Positions 1 to 6,307 of a stretch of 9,460 nt of DNA are shown here, piece by piece (positions within the stretch are counted from its first letter, which is position 1; every line of letters begins with the position of its first letter). Origin of the DNA: Acholeplasmataceae bacterium UBA6190 (lineage in GTDB: Bacteria > Bacillota_I > Bacilli_A > Acholeplasmatales > Acholeplasmataceae). The notes beneath the pieces were generated by a model. The model ran no database searches, was not told where the DNA came from, and was given only the letters and a program-made list of their open reading frames with translations. Both the position numbers and the translations under genes were made by a program. The stretch spans positions 1 through 9,460 of the forward strand of contig DITG01000095.1 in assembly GCA_002422045.1 (NCBI GenBank), read 5' to 3'.

Positions 1-80
1 CCAGCATTTTTGATGCTCAATTTCACAACGATGCTGGTCAACATGACCATCATCATGAAATTGAGCATCAAAAATGCTGG
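1..80. repeat. Perfect 25-bp inverted repeat at the window edge
   Basis: Bases 1-25 are the exact reverse complement of bases 56-80, checked base by base; pairing fails at 26/55. The 30-nt spacer folds further: GGTCA (36-40) pairs with TGACC (44-48) around an ACA loop, extended by 30-33 with 51-54 with one mismatch. The arm runs to base 1, so its true length is unknown. It lies in the permease frame, which stays open through both arms. Confidence 0.9.
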
Positions 81-545
81 GATGTCCAGTACACCTGGCT
101 GCATGGTTTCTGCAATCAGTGTTCCAGATACAAAGCATAACGTAAACAAAACAAACAGTGATGCCAGTGCATAGATGGCTTGTGTGATGATGATTTCTGT
201 TCTTTTGAGGGGTGTCGATAGGATGAATACCATGGAACCGTCATCGACCATTTTTGCAACCAACCGGTGTGATAAGATGATGCAATAAATCATCGGGAAC
301 GCAAACATCAGAAATCCGTAGAGCCAACTTGCCAGATACTCTGTCAGATTGGTGATGATCGAATCAAAGCCCATAGCTCTCATGATATCTTCTGGGAATA
401 ATTCAATCATCGAAATGATGGCTGCCATGTCATCCGGATCATACATGGCTGTCATGATTGAAAAATACATCAGAAGAATCAGAAAAAAGATCAATAATAA
501 CTTCCAGTTTCTCTTGAATGTCTTGAGAAATAATGTCATATTCAT
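1..545 (-). CDS. ABC-2-type transporter permease, 3' end cut by window edge
   Basis: I translated this by hand; the frame is open from the ATG at 545 to the window edge, about 181 residues. The start overlaps the ATPase stop as ATGA, with an AAGGT ribosome site 8 nt upstream inside the ATPase gene. Hydrophobic segments lie near residues 13-33, 70-92, 118-145 and 155-175. The stretch around residues 100-117 (VDDGSMVFILSTPLKRTEII) matches the cytoplasmic loop of ABC-2 exporters, where an acidic-Gly element precedes 'LLSLPISR(T/S)EI'. It should be the membrane partner of the adjacent ATPase; the substrate cannot be told. The last codons lie in a perfect inverted repeat, so residues after about 160 may not be the natural sequence. 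ABC-2 permease identity is likely, the exact subfamily uncertain. Confidence 0.8.
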   Translation of the reverse strand, partial: MNMTLFLKTFKRNWKLLLIFFLILLMYFSIMTAMYDPDDMAAIISMIELFPEDIMRAMGFDSIITNLTEYLASWLYGFLMFAFPMIYCIILSHRLVAKMVDDGSMVFILSTPLKRTEIIITQAIYALASLFVLFTLCFVSGTLIAETMQPGVLDIPAFLMLNFMMMVMLTSIVVKLSIKNA

Positions 546-1435
546 GAACGTATACCTTCTGATCCATAATATTTCAAGAAAACCTCTTCAAGTGTCTGAA
601 CAACTTCATGAACGCTCGTGCACGTCAATGATGCCAGTGTCTTGATGAAATGATCCGTCTCAGGTTCGGTGATGTGACACAGAATGGATCTGTCTTCTTT
701 GAGGATAGGATCAAATCCGTTGGACTTTAAGACAGACATCCCCAACTCTTGATCGGGTGTCTCAATGATGAATCCGATACGTTTATTTTTCTTCAGTGCA
801 TGGACATCAGATAAAGCAACAATCTTGCCATCTTTGATGATGATGACCCGATCACATGTTTTTTCGACTTCTTCAAAGAGGTGTGAGGACATGAGAATCG
901 TCTTGCCTTTTGCTTTTTCAGACTTGATCAATTCAATGAATCGATGTTGCATGATGGGATCGAGTCCGCTCGTGGGTTCATCCAAAATCAACACTGAAGG
1001 ATCATGCATGAATGCAGCGATGATCCCAAGTTTTTGTTTCATACCCTTCGAGAACTTTTTGATTTTGCCTTTGGGATCCAGTTCAAACAGTTCAAGAAGT
1101 TCATGCATTCGCCTCTGATCTTTGACACCTCTTAAATCAAGGATGAACTTTAAGAATTCATCGCCATTCATGTCATCGAAAAATGACATCTCGCCTGGGA
1201 TGTATCCGAGTGTTTTCTGAATCAATTGCGCATTATCAAAACAGTCCAATCCTCCGATGGAACATGACCCTGAATCGACCTTCATGAATCCGAGCAGTGC
1301 ACGGATTGTTGTCGTTTTACCTGCACCATTCGGTCCCAGATATCCGACAATCTCACCAGCTTTGATGACAAAATTCAACTCAAAAACACCTTTCCCGCTT
1401 GGATAAGTGAGTGTGAGTGCTTTGACTTCGATCAT
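542..1435 (-). CDS. ABC transporter ATP-binding protein (ABC-2 exporter type)
   Basis: This 297-residue cytoplasmic ATPase should power the permease encoded immediately downstream. Visible motifs are Walker A GPNGAGKTT (34-42), a Q-loop region with the variant GYIPGE (77-82), the signature FSKGMKQ (128-134) in place of LSGGQ, Walker B VLILDEP (148-154) with catalytic Glu153, the D-loop SGLDP, and the switch His185 in LMSSH. A C-terminal extension of about 95 residues ends in LEEVFLKYYG, typical of single-domain drug, bacteriocin or lipid exporter ATPases (BcrA/YxlF-like). The start is backed by GGGAGG (1447-1442), 6 nt before the ATG. The stop overlaps the permease start as ATGA, so the two are translationally coupled. 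The substrate is unknown. The gene has its own likely promoter, separate from metG-yitT. Confidence 0.95.
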   Translation of the reverse strand: MIEVKALTLTYPSGKGVFELNFVIKAGEIVGYLGPNGAGKTTTIRALLGFMKVDSGSCSIGGLDCFDNAQLIQKTLGYIPGEMSFFDDMNGDEFLKFILDLRGVKDQRRMHELLELFELDPKGKIKKFSKGMKQKLGIIAAFMHDPSVLILDEPTSGLDPIMQHRFIELIKSEKAKGKTILMSSHLFEEVEKTCDRVIIIKDGKIVALSDVHALKKNKRIGFIIETPDQELGMSVLKSNGFDPILKEDRSILCHITEPETDHFIKTLASLTCTSVHEVVQTLEEVFLKYYGSEGIRS

Positions 1436-1463
1436 GAAAAACCTCCCGGTAACGCTTATGTCT

Positions 1464-1494
1464 ATTATACGCCTTAATTACTGTCTTTAATCAA
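1464..1494 (-). promoter_or_regulatory. Probable sigma-A promoter of the ABC transporter operon
   Basis: Minus-strand -10 TATAAT is at 1469-1464. The best -35 candidate is TTGATT at 1494-1489, with a longish 19-nt spacer. It lies just downstream of the yitT terminator and about 30 nt before the ATPase start. The -10 is perfect; the -35 is uncertain and overlaps the terminator U-tract. Confidence 0.6.
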
Positions 1495-1518
1495 AAAACA
1501 GCCCCTAAGGACTGTTTT
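1487..1518 (-). terminator. Intrinsic terminator ending the metG-yitT operon
   Basis: On the minus strand a 10-bp stem (AAAACAGTCC, TTAG loop, GGGCTGTTTT; one G-U pair) covers 1518-1495 and runs into a T-rich tract. It begins 4 nt after the yitT stop codon. This is a textbook rho-independent terminator and separates metG-yitT from the ABC transporter genes. Confidence 0.9.
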
Positions 1519-1522
1519 GATG

Positions 1523-2482
1523 TTATGCGATGGTTTTACGTTTGAAATTCCCGAAGACATTTTTCACTGGCCTTGTGACAACAAACGCTGAGGGATCAGC
1601 GCGTCTGACGAGACCGACCAGTGTATGAAGTTCATAGGAAGATATCACGACATAGATCAAGGTCTTTTCATGATGCGAGTACGCACCTTCGACCTTCATC
1701 AGTGTGACACCGCGGTAAACCTTGGTTAAAATCTGATCGACAATCGCCTGAGGAGAGGCTGTGATGATATCCACCGATAAGAAATGATAACTGGTATGTG
1801 TCCGGTCCACCATGACGGTTGAGATAATGATTCTGATGATGGTATAGGATGCGATGACACCACCTGTGATGATTTGTCCTGATGGGCTTTCGTGGTTACC
1901 CACGATCAGTCCGCCCATGATGGCGATACCGACATTCATGAGCATTGAGATGTAGCCGACAGACTTCCCTTTTTTCAAGGATAAATATTGCGCGACAATA
2001 TCTAACCCTCCGGTCGATGTTCCATACTTCAGTGCTAAACCGCCACCGACACCAATCAGTAATCCACCCAAGACGCTTGCTGCAAGCGCATCGCTTCTAT
2101 CCGATAATCCCATGTCAATGATGGGGATCCAAGATAAAATGAACGCTTGGAGTAAGACTGAGATGAGTGAATGGATGGTGAAACGGTGTGAAATACCGAA
2201 CCAACCAAGCACTAAGATTGGTAAGTTCAAGACGATGACAAAGAGCCCTAAGAAGTTAGGGCCAAGATCTCTTCCAAACCAGACATAAAAAGCATCTCTG
2301 ACGAGCTGTCCAAGGCCTGGAACGCCACCTGTGTAAAGTGGAACCTGTGAGGCTTCAAGAAACCAAGCGACACCAATCCCGTAGATAATGGTGGATACGA
2401 TGACCCACATCGTCCGCGTGAATTCCGGATAAAATTTTTGTTTGAAAGTTTCGGATTGAAACCATGCTTTGATCTTATTCAT
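1523..2482 (-). CDS. YitT family membrane protein (DUF161/DUF2179)
   Basis: This 319-residue protein has an N-terminal membrane region with about five or six hydrophobic segments (near 25-42, 76-95, 103-122, 134-152, 175-196, 205-224). It carries the family signature YGTSTGGLD (153-161) and an earlier TGGVPG (51-56). A soluble C-terminal domain of DUF2179 type follows from about 230, including MKVEGAYSHHEKTLIYVV. This is the standard YitT architecture, at a slightly long family length. The molecular function of YitT proteins is not settled; a transporter or channel with a cytoplasmic sensing domain is inference. The start ATG overlaps the end of metG by 8 nt and has AAGGA 5 nt upstream, so it is coupled to metG and lies behind the metG T-box. 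A strong terminator follows the stop. Confidence 0.92.
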   Translation of the reverse strand: MNKIKAWFQSETFKQKFYPEFTRTMWVIVSTIIYGIGVAWFLEASQVPLYTGGVPGLGQLVRDAFYVWFGRDLGPNFLGLFVIVLNLPILVLGWFGISHRFTIHSLISVLLQAFILSWIPIIDMGLSDRSDALAASVLGGLLIGVGGGLALKYGTSTGGLDIVAQYLSLKKGKSVGYISMLMNVGIAIMGGLIVGNHESPSGQIITGGVIASYTIIRIIISTVMVDRTHTSYHFLSVDIITASPQAIVDQILTKVYRGVTLMKVEGAYSHHEKTLIYVVISSYELHTLVGLVRRADPSAFVVTRPVKNVFGNFKRKTIA

Positions 2483-4043
2483 TTCTGTCCTTCAATATTT
2501 CTTCTAGCTTCTTGGCCAGATCATAACGTTCAAAAAGCACTTCAGGCTTGCCTAGTGTTTGTTCGGGATACTGTCCGAATGTCGCTAAGGATTCAAACGA
2601 CAAATCGGTGATGCCGATTTGTTTGGCGATTCTTTCGCTGGTCTTTGGGATAAAGGGTTGAAGGAGAACTGCAACATAACGGATGGTTTCCAAGAGTTGA
2701 TACAAGACATGGTTTAACACCTCATGCTTGTCAGGATTCTTGAACAATGCCCAAGGTTCTGAAACGTCAATATACTTATTGGCGAGTCTCGCCAATTTCA
2801 CCACTTCTTCAAGTGCGTCAGAAACTCTGAGTGCATCCATCTGTTTTCTCATGACAGGGAGCACATCAAGCGCTTTTTCCTTCAAGGACAGTTCAAAAGG
2901 TTCATCCAAGATGACTTTCTTCACGAATCCTTCTCTGTATTTGTGTGCCATACCAATCGTCCGGTTCACGAGATTGCCAATCGTGTTGGCAAGATCGGAA
3001 TTCGAGCGTTCGATCAAGAGTTCATAGGTGATGTTGCCATCGGCGGAAAAAGGAATTTCATGAAGTACATAATATCTGACCTGATCGACACCGAAGTATT
3101 TCACGAGGTCATCTGTGTACATTGTATTCCCAACCGATTTTGACATCTTAGACTTATTGACAAGAACCCAGGGATGACCAAAGACTTGTTTTGGAAGTTC
3201 AACGCCAAGTGCCATCAAGATGATTGGCCAGTAAATCGTATGGAATCTTAAGATATCTTTCCCGATCAGATGGACATCTGCCGGCCAGTATGTCTTAAAC
3301 TCAGGTGATAATGGCTGATTCGGATGATAGTTTAATCCAGTGATATAATTCGAAAGTGCATCAATCCAGACATAAACGATATGTCCCGGATTGAATTCCA
3401 CAGGAATACCCCATTTGAATGAGGTTCTAGACACCGATAAGTCTGGTAGTGGTTCTTTCAAGAAGTTTTGAATCATTTCATTTCTTCTGGCTTCAGGTTC
3501 GATGAACTCGGGATGCAGTTCAATATGTTTGAGTAGTCTTTCTTGATAAGGTGCGAGTCTTAAGAAGTAAGCTGCTTCCTTGGTCCATACGGGAATATCA
3601 CCGTTCGGGGCTTTGCCATCAACGATGTCTTTTTCCAAGATGAACGCTTCTTCGGCAACTGAGTACCAGCCTTCGTATTCACCCAGATAAATATCGCCTT
3701 GATCATAAAGCTTCTTAAAAATCGCCTGAACGGACTTGATGTGACGCTCATCGGTTGTTCTGACGAATTGGTCGTATGAGACATGAACCTTGTCGTAGAT
3801 CCGTTTGATTTCGCTAGCGATCGTATCGACATAGGTCTTTGGTGACAGTTCGTTGGCAACCGCTTTGGATTCAATTTTTTGACCATGCTCGTCTGTGCCA
3901 GTCTGAAAAAAGACATCATAGCCTTCCAGTCTCTTGAATCTGACAATCGCATCCGCTAAGATTGCTTCATAGACATTACCGATATGCGGAATGCCTGATG
4001 CGTATGCAATTGCTGTTGTGAGATAATACTTTTTCTTTTCCAT
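2475..4043 (-). CDS. metG: Methionyl-tRNA synthetase
   Basis: This class I aminoacyl-tRNA synthetase charges tRNA-Met with methionine using ATP in the cytoplasm. The 522 residues show the HIGH-type motif as HIGN (20-23), the KMSKS loop intact (299-303), and conserved stretches GTDEHGQKI, EYEGWYSV, VWIDALSNY and RFHTIYWPI. The connective region lacks the CxxC zinc knuckles of the E. coli enzyme, as in the B. subtilis type, where the same site reads WYSIPDETF. It ends soon after the anticodon-binding helical domain, without the C-terminal EMAP-II/Trbp111-like tRNA-binding domain of the roughly 660-residue Bacillus enzyme. The ATG at 4043 was chosen because GGAGGTG (4056-4050) lies 6 nt upstream; an in-frame TTG at 4058 falls in the T-box terminator tail. 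Expression is controlled by the upstream T-box, and yitT follows with an 8-nt overlap. Confidence 0.98.
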   Translation of the reverse strand: MEKKKYYLTTAIAYASGIPHIGNVYEAILADAIVRFKRLEGYDVFFQTGTDEHGQKIESKAVANELSPKTYVDTIASEIKRIYDKVHVSYDQFVRTTDERHIKSVQAIFKKLYDQGDIYLGEYEGWYSVAEEAFILEKDIVDGKAPNGDIPVWTKEAAYFLRLAPYQERLLKHIELHPEFIEPEARRNEMIQNFLKEPLPDLSVSRTSFKWGIPVEFNPGHIVYVWIDALSNYITGLNYHPNQPLSPEFKTYWPADVHLIGKDILRFHTIYWPIILMALGVELPKQVFGHPWVLVNKSKMSKSVGNTMYTDDLVKYFGVDQVRYYVLHEIPFSADGNITYELLIERSNSDLANTIGNLVNRTIGMAHKYREGFVKKVILDEPFELSLKEKALDVLPVMRKQMDALRVSDALEEVVKLARLANKYIDVSEPWALFKNPDKHEVLNHVLYQLLETIRYVAVLLQPFIPKTSERIAKQIGITDLSFESLATFGQYPEQTLGKPEVLFERYDLAKKLEEILKDRNE

Positions 4044-4056
4044 GTGAAACACCTCC

Positions 4057-4093
4057 AAAAAAATATAAAAGTCGCCCTTGGTCTAAGGACGAC
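4057..4093 (-). terminator. T-box regulatory terminator
   Basis: The minus strand reads GTCGTCCTT, AGACC loop, AAGGGCGAC (4093-4071, one G-U pair), followed by a T-rich tract (4070-4057) that ends at the metG ribosome site. It should form when tRNA-Met is charged and stop transcription before metG. Its 5' half contains the CCTTAG that alternatively pairs in the antiterminator. Confidence 0.92.
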
Positions 4094-4282
4094 ATAATCG
4101 CGGTACCACCTTAGTTCCGGATCACTCCGGCACTCTACCCTTAACGCGGAATTGACGTCTCAGTCTACCTATCGACTGAAAGGCTCGAAAACCATGTTCG
4201 ACTTCACCTTGGATTCGCTTGCACCATCCGCGAACTCTCTTGACCTTAGATGAGACCTACTCTTTTTCTCATTGCCTATGAT
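4057..4282 (-). ncRNA. T-box leader (tRNA-Met-responsive riboswitch) of metG
   Basis: The T-box consensus AAGGTGGTACCGCG is present at 4112-4099; its TGGT bulge would pair with the ACCA end of uncharged tRNA. The antiterminator forms between CTAAGG (4114-4109) and CCTTAG (4088-4083). The latter also belongs to the terminator, giving the expected mutually exclusive switch. Upstream are a small CCGGA-GTGA-TCCGG hairpin (4130-4117) and Stem I, closed by GTCTCA (4256-4251) with TGAGAC (4162-4157). A distal hairpin TTCGC/GCGAA has the loop GGATGGTGCAA, resembling the conserved Stem I apical motif. The likely specifier is ATG at 4195-4193 followed by G, in GAACATGG, which fits the downstream metG. 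Leader start is inferred from the promoter. Confidence 0.93.
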
Positions 4283-4288
4283 ACTCTT

Positions 4289-4316
4289 ATTATATTATAA
4301 ATCACTTAAAAATCAA
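4289..4316 (-). promoter_or_regulatory. Sigma-A promoter of the metG T-box operon
   Basis: TTGATT (4316-4311) and a perfect TATAAT (4294-4289) are separated by 16 nt on the minus strand. Transcription should start near 4282, just upstream of Stem I of the T-box. A second overlapping TATAAT sits 5 nt closer to the -35 and is less well spaced. Confidence 0.85.
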
Positions 4317-4357
4317 GCATTGAGAATCCGTTTTCAGAAAATCATCATGGTTCGTTT

Positions 4358-5194
4358 TCACTTGATTTTAACGGTCTTGTAAACATCGTTTTTCGGTAGT
4401 TTTCTTGATTTCGCAACCGTCTTAATCGCATCTTTTTCAGTCATACCGGACTGGATGTGTCCTTTGACTTCATCTTCGATGGGTAGATCAGAAGTTTTCT
4501 CTTGCTGAAGTTGTCCTTCTAAGATGATGACATATTCCCCTTTGGTGTTATGTTCGATCATCAGTGCTTCGGAAAGTGTTGTTCTAATGATGGTTTCAAA
4601 GGTTTTGGTCAGTTCACGAGCAAGGACAATACGACGATTGCCGAAGATATTAAACAGTGTTTTGACGGTATTGGAGATTCTCATCGGGGATTCATAGATC
4701 ACAAGAGTCTCTGGACGCATCTGATATGATGTCAATAACCTTTTCTGATCACTGGATTTCTTTGGTAAGAATCCGATGAATGTGAAGGGTTGGATGATCA
4801 AGCCTGAGACGACCAAAGCGGATAAAATGGCGCTTGCCCCGGGGATACTCACGACATGAAATCCGGAATCAATTGCGCGCTTGATGATTTCATAGCCAGG
4901 ATCGCTGATGCCAGGTGTGCCCGCATCGCTGATCAAGGCTAGGTTTTTCCCTTCGGTCAACATGCTGATGATCTGATCTTCTTTTTCGAGTTTATTGAAC
5001 TCATGATAACTCATGAGTGGTTTTTTGATTTGATAATGGTTTAAAAGCACTGATGAAGTTCTTGTGTCTTCACATAAAATCATATCGACCGAGTTTAGAA
5101 TCTCAATCGCACGGTACGTGATATCCGATAAGTTTCCAATCGGTGTTGACACGACGAAAAGGGTTGCTTTACTTTCTTTGAAACTTTTTTGCAT
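4358..5194 (-). CDS. rsmI: 16S rRNA (cytidine(1402)-2'-O)-methyltransferase
   Basis: RsmI uses S-adenosylmethionine to 2'-O-methylate C1402 in the decoding centre of 16S rRNA. The 278 residues show the family hallmarks in order: TPIGNL (17-22), CEDTR (41-45), SDAGTPGISDPG (89-100), PGASA (118-122) and FIGFLPKK. A short C-terminal helical region containing TEKDAIKTVAKSRKLPKNDV is also usual for the family. Length is normal. Its ATG shares one base with the stop of the TerB-like gene (TGATG) and has no strong ribosome site of its own, so it probably relies on coupled translation. It sits between the modification/replication operon and metG, as in Bacillus. I see no terminator in the 41 nt between its stop and the metG promoter. 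Confidence 0.97.
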   Translation of the reverse strand: MQKSFKESKATLFVVSTPIGNLSDITYRAIEILNSVDMILCEDTRTSSVLLNHYQIKKPLMSYHEFNKLEKEDQIISMLTEGKNLALISDAGTPGISDPGYEIIKRAIDSGFHVVSIPGASAILSALVVSGLIIQPFTFIGFLPKKSSDQKRLLTSYQMRPETLVIYESPMRISNTVKTLFNIFGNRRIVLARELTKTFETIIRTTLSEALMIEHNTKGEYVIILEGQLQQEKTSDLPIEDEVKGHIQSGMTEKDAIKTVAKSRKLPKNDVYKTVKIK

Positions 5195-5604
5195 CAGTGA
5201 CTCACGATCCGTTTCGCACGTTCACGCAAATCGCGTTCTGCAAAGACGAGATTCATCAGTTGTTTTTTCTTGGCTTCATCGATTGCAAAACGTTCACGAA
5301 TCTCTTCAAGGAAGAAATGTTCGGTCGTGTTGTAAAAATCATCGGTCATCGCAACCTTCATCAGGTTGTAATACACAATGTTTTTCACCGTTTTGTTCGC
5401 ATTCTCAAAAAAGTCAAGCGTTTCATTCAAATCTTTCGAGAGTGCAAAGTGATATTCTGCGACAATCCCATCGCCGACTTCAGCAAGCAACATGTTGAGC
5501 AACCGTTGTTCGACAAGTGTCGGTTCTCCATCCACAGATACCATGTGCATGGCCATATCCAGAAATTTCAGTTTCTCTTTTCTAGAGAGCAGACTTAACA
5601 GCAT
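5194..5604 (-). CDS. Small helical protein, TerB-like fold (uncharacterised)
   Basis: This 136-residue, probably all-helical cytoplasmic protein has no signal peptide or membrane segment. Two similar acidic stretches, MVSVDGEPTLVEQRLL (about 21-36) and MTDDFYNTTEHFFLEEI (about 84-100), each precede a helix. This recalls the duplicated metal-binding pattern of TerB/DUF533 domains (ADGE...E); the match is by eye only. The C-terminus is charged and basic (RDLRERAKRIV). The frame extends upstream to 5658, but the start at 5604 is preferred: GGAGGT (5617-5612) lies 7 nt before it, and the longer form would overlap trmN6 by 77 nt instead of 23. It occupies the place that yazA (GIY-YIG) holds between yabB and rsmI in B. 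subtilis. The existence of the gene is solid; the role is unknown. Confidence 0.8.
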   Translation of the reverse strand: MLLSLLSRKEKLKFLDMAMHMVSVDGEPTLVEQRLLNMLLAEVGDGIVAEYHFALSKDLNETLDFFENANKTVKNIVYYNLMKVAMTDDFYNTTEHFFLEEIRERFAIDEAKKKQLMNLVFAERDLRERAKRIVSH

Positions 5605-6307
5605 ACGAGCGACCTCCATAGATCTCAACCAGTTCTCTGGTCGGAATGTGTTTTTCAACGTATAGGATCAAGGGTGGTTCCACCAGCATGCCTGGAGACC
5701 CTTTTTTGACAGCTTCGATCAAGACATGGTTGGCTTTGTCATTCACATAAGGATGCACAAAGCGCACGCGTTTGATTTCAAAATGATACCGGTTCAACAC
5801 AGAAACAATTTCTGCAAACCGGTCTGGTCTGTGTATCATCACGAGATATCCGGCATACTTTAAAAGTCTATACGATGATTCGATCAACGCTTCTAGGGAT
5901 AATGATACTTCATGACGCGCAATCGTATCATCGATTGAGTCATTGACATTGGATGTTTCATTCACCTTGAAAAAAGGAGGATTGGTGACAATACAATCGA
6001 CATCTTTCATCTCGAGTGTCTTGATGTCCTGATGGATGACCTCACATTGGGATTCCAAATGATTGAGTGTGATGTTATGCTTGGCTTGTAAGAATCTGTC
6101 TTCCTGGATTTCAATCCCGATGATCTTCGCTTTCGTCTTTTGAGAAAGATAAAGCATCACCGGACCGGCACCCGTTCCAACATCGAGCACGACTTTTGAA
6201 CGATACGGGATTTTTGCAAAATCCGATAACAAAATCGTGTCCAGGTTGAACGCCGTTCTTGATTTCTGTTCGATCATCAGTTGTGTTCCTAACAAACTTC
6301 TAAGCAT
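5582..6307 (-). CDS. trmN6: tRNA1(Val) (adenine(37)-N6)-methyltransferase (TrmN6/YabB family)
   Basis: This Rossmann-fold, S-adenosylmethionine-dependent methyltransferase is expected to make m6A37 in tRNA-Val. The 241 residues show the SAM motif LDVGTGAGP (41-49), the acidic IEIQED after strand 2 (66-70), and the adenine N6-methyltransferase motif NPPF (109-112) flanked by conserved VTNPPFF. RHEVSLSLE and MIHRPDR match the conserved RHE..C.LE and VHRPGR of YabB. The start at 6307 is supported by residues LLGTQLMI, which align with LLGTNLKI at the family N-terminus. A later Met at 6277, with AGGA upstream, is a weaker alternative. The start overlaps ricT by 8 nt, and the end overlaps the next gene by 23 nt. 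Substrate is inferred from the family. Confidence 0.93.
   Translation of the reverse strand: MLRSLLGTQLMIEQKSRTAFNLDTILLSDFAKIPYRSKVVLDVGTGAGPVMLYLSQKTKAKIIGIEIQEDRFLQAKHNITLNHLESQCEVIHQDIKTLEMKDVDCIVTNPPFFKVNETSNVNDSIDDTIARHEVSLSLEALIESSYRLLKYAGYLVMIHRPDRFAEIVSVLNRYHFEIKRVRFVHPYVNDKANHVLIEAVKKGSPGMLVEPPLILYVEKHIPTRELVEIYGGRSYAVKSAL
5612..5617 (-). promoter_or_regulatory. Ribosome binding site deciding the TerB-like start
   Basis: GGAGGT on the minus strand, 7 nt before the ATG at 5604 and inside the 3' end of trmN6. It supports the 136-residue form over longer in-frame starts at 5619 and 5658; the 5619 ATG would itself overlap this site. Confidence 0.8.

Noticed and set aside
349..645. Plus-strand open frames such as this one and others across the window
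   Set aside because: All lie antisense to genes with clear family motifs, lack plausible ribosome sites and read as shadows of the real genes.
542..1435. Degenerate ABC signature (FSKGMKQ) and Q-loop as possible loss of function
   Set aside because: Walker A, Walker B Glu and switch His are intact, and such variants are usual in ABC-2 exporter ATPases.
4044..4058. TTG start for metG five codons upstream
   Set aside because: It lies in the T-box terminator tail and ribosome site; the ATG at 4043 has ideal spacing.
5605..5658. Longer start for the TerB-like gene at 5658
   Set aside because: It would overlap trmN6 by 77 nt, and a GGAGGT site points to 5604.
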